64,000 nucleotides of DNA from assembly GCA_025667525.1 (NCBI GenBank), contig CM046881.1, forward strand, positions 494,161,627 to 494,225,626, given 5' to 3'. This document shows, in pieces, positions 58,216 through 64,000 of the stretch. The notes beneath the pieces were generated by a model. That model saw only the letters and a program-made list of their open reading frames with translations. It was not told the DNA's origin and searched no databases. Every line of letters begins with the position of its first letter. The stretch's first letter is position 1. Source of the DNA: Glebionis coronaria (taxonomy: Eukaryota; Streptophyta; Magnoliopsida; Asterales; Asteraceae). The translations under genes were made by a program, and so were the position numbers.

Positions 58216-58489
58216 TTTTGTAATCATAAATCCCACTTCTGTAATCAGCTTATCAACTATAAAAATTGACCAAAAATCAATAAAAATGTTAATTCATAAC
58301 TTAGAACTTACTAAATCACATGTGATTATCATTTTGTCATTTCATCAAACACATGATGTGTATCAAATATCATAGCATGTACTTTACTTATACTACAAAC
58401 AATTGCTACATATGCATCTTTAGTAACATCAGCATCAGCTTCATTTATGGCATTAGTATCCATATGTATGGAAGATGGTGGTATGTTGT

Positions 58490-58760
58490 GGCGGTCGTCG
58501 AAAAAGGTGGGTTGGAGTGGATATCACCGGAAAAGAGTGGTTTGGTGTGGAGGCCGCCCGAAAAACGTGGGTTTGTTGTGGTGGTTGCGGGAAGAAGGTG
58601 GGTTTGTTGTGGTGGTTGCGGGAAGAAGGTGGGTTTGTTGTGGTGTTTGCGGGAAGAAGGTCGGTTTGTTGTGGTGATCGTAGGAAGAAGGTGGGTTTGT
58701 TGTGGTGGTCGCCGGAAAAAGGTGTGAAATGGGTTTGTTGTGATGGTCGCCGGTGAGGAG
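58490..58760. repeat. 31-bp minisatellite (gggtttgttgtggtggt...gaagaaggt)
   Basis: About 6 units with period 31 bp in the centre, more degenerate at both ends. It generates artefactual ORFs on both strands (VCCGGCGKK, THLLPATTTT). Confidence 0.85.
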
Positions 58761-59157
58761 GTTGTGGATCCCGATCCATAATTTTTTTTTGTGTTTGTGT
58801 ATGAAAAATATGAGGGTTAGTTGGGAGATTGGTTTAATCATCACCGTTGGATCATTATAAGATCAATGGTTTGGATGCATCCATTGATACTATGTTAAAT
58901 AAGAGTATGTCATGGATCTCTTCCCATGTAGGATATGATATCAAAAATATTGTAATACCATATTTTTTGAAGAATAGTTTCCTCCCCACATATCTCTTAC
59001 TTATTGCAAAAAAAACAAGGCGCGACTTTACTTTTTTTTAATGAAAGCATGCATTAGAAAAAAATTAAAGGTCATACAAATCACTCCTCGCAAGCGAGAT
59101 GAGTTCTAGAGGAAAATACATATCCCAACTAAACATTGTGGTGGAAGAAAGTGCATG

Positions 59158-59544
59158 TCACGCAACCCAGTAAGCAACTTTGTTATTTTCTCGTTTAACC
59201 CAAGAAAATGATAAGTGCATATAATTTGCCCATGAGCGAATATCTTCCACAAGTGCAGCTAAACTCCAAGCTGGGGATATTTCAAAAGAAGATGATAAAG
59301 AGATAGCTAGTTGGGAGTCAGATTCTACGATAGCATTAAACCATCCTCGATTGAGTGCTAGTGAGCAGGCATTGTGAACTACGATTATCTCGGCATGGAG
59401 GGGAGATATGGCATGGCAAGGGTTACCCATGGCATGACGGAGATAACCTGTAGAATCACGAACCACAATTCCATAAGCGGCATTTGAATTCTTGAAAGCA
59501 GCGTCACAGTTTAACTTCACCAAAAGTTCGTGGGGGGAATCCAC
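59158..59544 (-). pseudogene. LINE ORF2 RNase H domain (RVT_3)
   Basis: KLNCDAAFKNSNAAYGIVVRD begins the domain (catalytic Asp). ISPLHAEIIVVHNACSLAL carries the Glu and IVESDSQLAI the second Asp, and FSWVKRENNKVAYWVA the C-terminal helix. The expected HxAN motif near the end is degraded (KVAYWVA). It lies at the 3' end of ORF2. Confidence 0.85.
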
Positions 59545-60403
59545 TGTCGAGAAGACTGCGAGGTGGAATCAAGGTTGGCAATCGCCGAAGAAGCACTCAT
59601 AGTAGACCACCGTGCAACAAATGTATGGAAATCATTAAGTTGAGCAGCAATGGAGGCTAGTGTGTTGTGTCGGGATAGAGGGACATTATCAAATACCAAG
59701 TTATTGTGAGATCGCCATATAAACCAGCAAATTGTCGCAACAACTGATAGAACCCGAGAAACATCTCGACTAGAATTGGTGCTATCAATAAAGCTTTGTA
59801 TAATGCCACAAATATTAGTACCTGGTGGAGGAGGTCGAAAACATAAAGGAGAACCGAACCATATCAACCTTGTCCAAGTGCATTCGAATAGTAAATGTTA
59901 AACTGATTCGAAACAAACATTACATATGGGACACGCTGGAGAAGGAGAGCAACATCTTCTAAACAAGTTCTCCTTTGTGGCAACAGAATTTTAGGTGGCT
60001 ATCCATAAAAATAATTTGATTATTGGTTGCACTAGAATCTGCCATATAACTTTCCAGAATTTCGATGATGGACTAGTACTTGTTTCACCAATGGAATCGC
60101 ATATATTCTTTAATGCAATAGTGTGCTTGTAGCCTGACTTGACAGTGTACTGTCCCTTGTGATCAATGCGCCAAATAAGCTTATCCATTGAGCCGGTATA
60201 TGAGATTGGAATTTGCAAGACCATTTCGGCTTCAGAATCTGAAATATGCTCACGCAACATACTAATATTGCACTCACCATTCTCAATAAAATTAGCAACT
60301 GTGCTACAATTATGGAAAGGCCCGCAGGGTAAACTAATATAAAAGTCGCTAGTAAAAGGAACCCACTTACGCGTTTAGAAAGAAATGCTTCGACCGTTTC
60401 CAA
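59545..60403 (-). pseudogene. LINE ORF2 linker and zf-RVT domain
   Basis: LIWRIDHKGQYTVKSGYKHT and SSKFWKVIWQILVQPIIKLFLW (59991-60260) are the zf-RVT signature. A shifted frame 59517-59867 reads FIWRSHNNLVFDNV, the segment between zf-RVT and RNase H. Frameshifts between the pieces. Confidence 0.8.
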
Positions 60404-62400
60404 CTTGCCATCTTAACCCGTGTAACAACAAATCACGACCATGAAGCAAGCTACTCCAAAGCCATGATGGATGTGATCCTTTTTTGGCGACAAGAAAATT
60501 AGAATTTGGAAAATATATACCTTTAAGAACCTGTCTCCAAAAGAGTTAGGATTAATAAGTAGCCTCCACCCCTGTTTGGCGAGAAGGGCCATGTTAAAAG
60601 CTTCAAAATCCCGAAATCCTAGACCTCCTTGATTCTTTGGCTCTGAGAGTTTTTTCTAATTTTTCCAATGGATGTGTTTTTCATAAGAGTCGCCTCCTCA
60701 AAAGAAACGACGAACGTAAACCATAATTTTGTTCAAAAGTCTTGTTGGAAGTCGGAAGCATTGCATAGCATAGGTGGGGATAGCTTGAATGACCGCCTTG
60801 ATCAAAACTTCTCTACCCGTCTGGGAAAGAAGGTTCTGCTTCCAACCTTGCATCTTTTGGAGTACTTTATCTAACAAGAAACCAAACATCTCTATTTTAT
60901 TTTGACCAAAAATAGAGGGGAGGTCTAAGTATTTAGCTTTAGAATCCATCTGTTGTATACGGAGAGCCGGACATATATCATCTCGAAGACAAGATGGGGT
61001 GTTAGGTGAAAAGAAAGCAGTTGATTTCTCAAAGTGGATTGTTTGACCCGAAGCCTCACAATATGAATTTAGAATAGAAACAAGAGCATGGAACTCTAGA
61101 GGTGAAGCGTTTAAAAAGAAAAGTGATTCATCTACAAAAAATATGTGAGATAAGCGGGCAATTGCGTGCCATTTTAATACATGATAAAATGCGTAAAGAC
61201 ATCGCATTAGATGTTTGACGAGAGAGAACATCAACAACCATAATAAAAAGATAAGGTGAGATGGGGTCTCTTTGGTGAAGTCCCCGTTGAGGATTTATAA
61301 CCTCGACAAATTCTCCGTTAACCATAAACTCCAGCTCGTAAGTGGTGAGGCAAGCACGTATCAAAGTACACCAAACATCACCAAATCCCATTTTTCTTAA
61401 GATAGAAAATAAGAAATCCGATTCCAATCTATCAAAAGCTTTGGTCAAATCAAATTTCAGACCCATAACACTTTGTTCACCGCGTTTTTTGTGGCGAATA
61501 CAATGGAAAGCCTCGTTAGCTACTACTATATAGTCCTGGATTTGTCGTCCAGGAATGAAAGCAGACTGTTGGGGAGAGATGATTTTGCTCATTAAGGGTT
61601 TCAAGTGATTCAAAAGTACTTTAGAGATAATCTTGTAAATAAAGTTGCAAAGGCTAATCGGGCAAAACTAGGTGATCGTTTCTAGGGCAGCCGTCTTTGG
61701 AATAAGGACAACGAGTGTATTATTCAATTCCGGTGGCATGCTCTCAACTTCAAAGATATATCGGATAACTTGACAAATAGAGGCACCAATAATATTCCAA
61801 TACCTTTGGTAAAACATACCAGGAAATCCATCTTCACCTGGAGCCTTTAATGCCCCGAGTTGCTTTGTAGCCTTATGGATCTCTAAGTCTGTAACAGGTG
61901 ATTGCAAATGGTCGTTCATTGTTGAAGAGACAACATGATTTAGCACTCTAATTACTCCTTCAAAGTCAGGAGCACCCTTGGTCGTGTAAATAGATTGAAA
62001 ATGATCTCGAACAAGACTTTAAATTTCTCCTTTGTCATATATCCATTCCCCTAGAGAATTTTTCAAACCCATAATAGTATTTCTTGACCACGTTGTGTTG
62101 CATAAAGATAAAAAAACCAAGAATTGCAATCCCCGTAGCTGAGCCAATTAACCCGAGATCGTTGATGCCAATACATCTCTTCTCGCAACCAAGTTGCCTC
62201 GAGTTCTTGTAGCACCATCTTTTGTCTTTGAAAGTTCTCAGGTGAATGTTCAAGTGACTGAACTATCTCAATTTCTTTTGTAAGGTCATATATCTTGCGC
62301 TTGCTATTTCCGAAAGTAACGTGGCTCCAACTTCTTAGTTTATATGCACATCGAGACAAATTTTGCTTAAAGCCGAGCAATTGATTATCAGTCTCAACGG
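60404..62400 (-). pseudogene. LINE ORF2 reverse transcriptase
   Basis: APGEDGFPGMFYQRYW, LVVLIPKTA, QQSAFIPGRQIQDYIVVANEAFH, LKFDLTKAFDRLESDFL (motif A Asp), GLHQRDPISPYLFIMVVD (usually RQGDPLSPYLF), then FFVDESLFF where LINEs have FADDSL; the second catalytic Asp is Glu (61127-61135). 62063-62380 is the N-terminal part (WLREEMYWHQRSRVNWLSYGD). Several frame changes; dead. Confidence 0.85.
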
Positions 62401-62467
62401 TTGGCCAAGACCCTCGAATGGTATCTTCACACTCTTCGTGAGTTGTCCAGAACGACCCAAAGCGGAA

Positions 62468-63160
62468 TCAGGGGCACTTCCGTTTATTATTTGGATGAGA
62501 GGAGTAAATAAGAGGAGCATGATCACTTCCAATAAGGGGTTTGTGCAAAAGAGTTTGAAAAGGGCAGATCTTGAAAAGATTTATATTGCCCAATGCACGA
62601 TCTATTCGTTCACGAATGTTGTCAGCTTCATTGTGTTGGTTTGACCATGTATATTGTAATCCTGAAAAAGGAATATCAATTAAGCTAGCAGAAGCGGTGA
62701 AGTGTTGAAACTCCTCAATATGATGCAAAGTGGAGGACCCTCCAACTTTGTCACTAAGAGATCCAATTAAGTTAAAATCGCAAATTATGAGGCATGGTCC
62801 AACATATGAGGATCTTCTAGTAATAGCATCCCACACAGGAGCTCGTGATGCTCGATCATGTGAAGCATATACAAAACACATTGATAAATCTGAAAGATGG
62901 GTGGGTGTGGTCCCACTAGGAACTCGTCCGTGAGAAATTATTAGATTCTTGTTGCTCGTCATGATGTCGATATTAATAGAAGATGTCCACCAAAGGGCTA
63001 GTCTACCTGAAAGATCCACTGGGTCAATATAATAAGCTGATGTAAAATTTAAAGAGCGGCGTATCCTTTCCATCTTGTGTTGTTTGTTCTTAGTCTCCAT
63101 AAGGAAAACCACATCAGGGCGATGAGCTTTTATAAGCTCTCGCAAGTTAGAAACTAAAGT
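62468..63160 (-). pseudogene. LINE ORF2 AP endonuclease domain
   Basis: RPDVVFLMETKN holds the catalytic Glu; LIICDFNLIGS (usually GDFN), FSGLQYTWSN, RIDRAL and IGSDHAPL follow in order. The open frame covers 225 codons from 63145. The sequence before it lacks the canonical N-terminus of ORF2, with a stop just upstream, consistent with 5' truncation near 63160. Confidence 0.87.
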
Positions 63161-63430
63161 TTAACACTAAATGATGTGTGAAGACTGGTACACGATAGAC
63201 ATTTTCGTATTATAGCCCATCATCCACTTCCGACGCACACTTCCCATACTTTTATTACACATTAATTTTTTTCTCTTTAATATTTTATTCATTAATGTAT
63301 AAATACTTTAAAAGTTGGAATATGAAAAAAAGGATAAATTTGGTCTAAACTCCACTATGTTAAAAATGAATAATTATTTAAAATAGGGATAATTGTATTG
63401 TCATTGGCTCTAATGTTGTTTTAAGTTATA
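63161..63430. other. Flanking DNA between LINE and copia element
   Basis: About 270 bp of AT-rich sequence; no feature seen. Confidence 0.6.
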
Positions 63431-63578
63431 TGTTATAAGTATTGGAAATATAATTGTTTGCCTATTTCTTCAATGACCATTACAATATATAGTACCTTTT
63501 AGAGTATTCTAGAATCAACATAGGTGGGCTAGGCCTGACAAATAAAGCCCATAATAATAATGAAACTAATGTCTAACA
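63431..63578 (-). repeat. Copia 3' LTR (about 148 bp)
   Basis: Minus strand TGTTAGACATTAG ... ACTTATAACA. The start is fixed by the purine tract CTACGGGGAG at 63579-63588; the end is inferred from the TG...CA rule. The mate LTR lies outside the window. A short LTR of this kind suits the Ale-type copia lineage. Confidence 0.65.
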
Positions 63579-64000
63579 CTCCCCGTAGTTGGAGCGGGAG
63601 AGGACCGTACGCTCAAACTGGAACGGAATTCCTCAAATAACGCAGACGGCAACCCGTTGGTGAATATATCATCATACTGGTAACGGGACGGCACGTGAAG
63701 AACACGAACATGAGCACGAGCAACCATATCATGAACAAAATATATGTCAATCTAAATGTGTTTGGTCCGCTAATGCTGAACAGGATTAGCGGTCAAATAA
63801 ATAGCACTCACGTTGTCACAATACACAAGAGTTGCGGATAATAGTGGCATGTGAAGTTCTCGAAGAAGATTACGAAGCCATGCAGTTTCAGCCACCACAT
63901 TAGCAACACCCCGATACTCAGCCTCGACACTTGATCTAGATATAGTGTGTTGCCGCTTAGATGACCATGAGAGTAGATTATCCCCAAAGAAGACACAATA
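63579..64000 (-). pseudogene. Copia pol C-terminus (RNase H), continues beyond the window
   Basis: Reads LLSWSSKRQHTISRSSVEAEYRGVANVVAE in two overlapping motif blocks, then AWLRNLLREL, VYCDNVSAIYLTANPVQH and KHI. Two TAG stops follow (after PVQH and after KHI) where family members have Gln and Glu. The frame ends SPAPTTGSVRH, with the terminator inside the LTR. It is the 3' end of a minus-strand copia element; the rest is right of the window. Confidence 0.88.

Larger units (their letters stand above)
56275..58385. mobile_element. Inverted-repeat (MULE/FAR1-type) element relic with palindrome arrays
   Basis: The left arm (about 56275-56800) and right arm (about 57790-58385) are reverse complements. 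'cacatgtgattta', 'gttgataagctgatta', 'ttatgattac(a)aaactagaa' and 'aatacgggtaataa(c/t)atagcctcttttgtaacaaaatcatggtg' all occur inverted. Between them lies a FAR1-type SWIM fragment (57517-57771). This suits a decayed Mutator-like element with long internal inverted repeats. Terminal duplications and true ends were not found; similarity may extend outward to about 55735 and 58980. Confidence 0.6.
59032..63160 (-). mobile_element. LINE (L1-type non-LTR retrotransposon), 5' truncated
   Basis: Minus-strand order: AP endonuclease, reverse transcriptase, zf-RVT linker, RNase H, then an 8-base A tract (plus T run 59032-59039). ORF1 and the first ~20 residues of ORF2 are missing, the usual 5' truncation. 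Multiple stops and frameshifts. I did not find a convincing target-site duplication. Confidence 0.85.

Noticed and set aside
58447..58844. Several overlapping ORFs of 76-124 codons on both strands
   Set aside because: Generated by the 31-bp minisatellite; no family similarity.
63808..63996. 62-codon ORF at the right edge
   Set aside because: Shadow frame of the copia RNase H, which reads with clear motifs in a neighbouring frame.

Overview
The window is repeat-dense intergenic DNA of a flowering plant. Every coding region I recognise is a transposable element or a decayed element-associated gene. There is no rRNA, tRNA, CRISPR or intact host gene. Element types (Tekay-like and Athila-like Ty3/gypsy, Ty1/copia, LINE, FAR1-type MULE, a 'putative gypsy type transposon' gene) suit a large dicot genome. 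I suspect Asteraceae, from protein flavour only, with low confidence.

Positions 1-41733 are a Russian doll of LTR retrotransposons. The outer element E (minus strand) has its 5' LTR at 38816-41733 and its decayed gag-pol at 19327-22650 and 33186-34396; its 3' end lies left of the window. Three insertions split it. (1) Element A-D (3' LTR 1-2030, 5' LTR 16451-19326), of the same LTR family, sits in the integrase C-terminal region and is itself split by a third family member, B-C (3214-13438). (2) An Athila-like gypsy element (22656-33180, TSD ATGAG) sits in gag. (3) A 4-kb non-autonomous LTR element (34687-38649, TSD CATTA) sits in the 5' leader. The A-D and B-C interiors are scrambled pol relics that match each other, whereas the older host E has far more readable pol.

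Positions 41784-49437 are a very large inverted repeat: two LTR-like arms of about 3.2 kb in opposite orientation around 1.24 kb. Next comes a truncated copia 5' end (gag 49452-50094, LTR about 51428-52132). It abuts a decayed three-exon 'putative gypsy type transposon' gene (52147-54845), whose first intron holds a Helitron-like insertion.

Positions 56275-58385 form an inverted-repeat element around a FAR1/MULE SWIM-domain fragment. Its arms are built from about 34 copies of a 21-bp unit centred on the palindrome TGACTCATATATGAGTCA. A 31-bp minisatellite follows. A 5'-truncated LINE (59032-63160) and the 3' end of a copia element (63431 to the window end) complete the window, both on the minus strand.

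The most unusual observations are: three short GT-AG segments in the gag of element E whose removal restores one reading frame; the palindrome array; the Athila element whose 5' LTR lost 752 bp including its TATA box; and the same-family nesting that points to a mobilised non-autonomous lineage.
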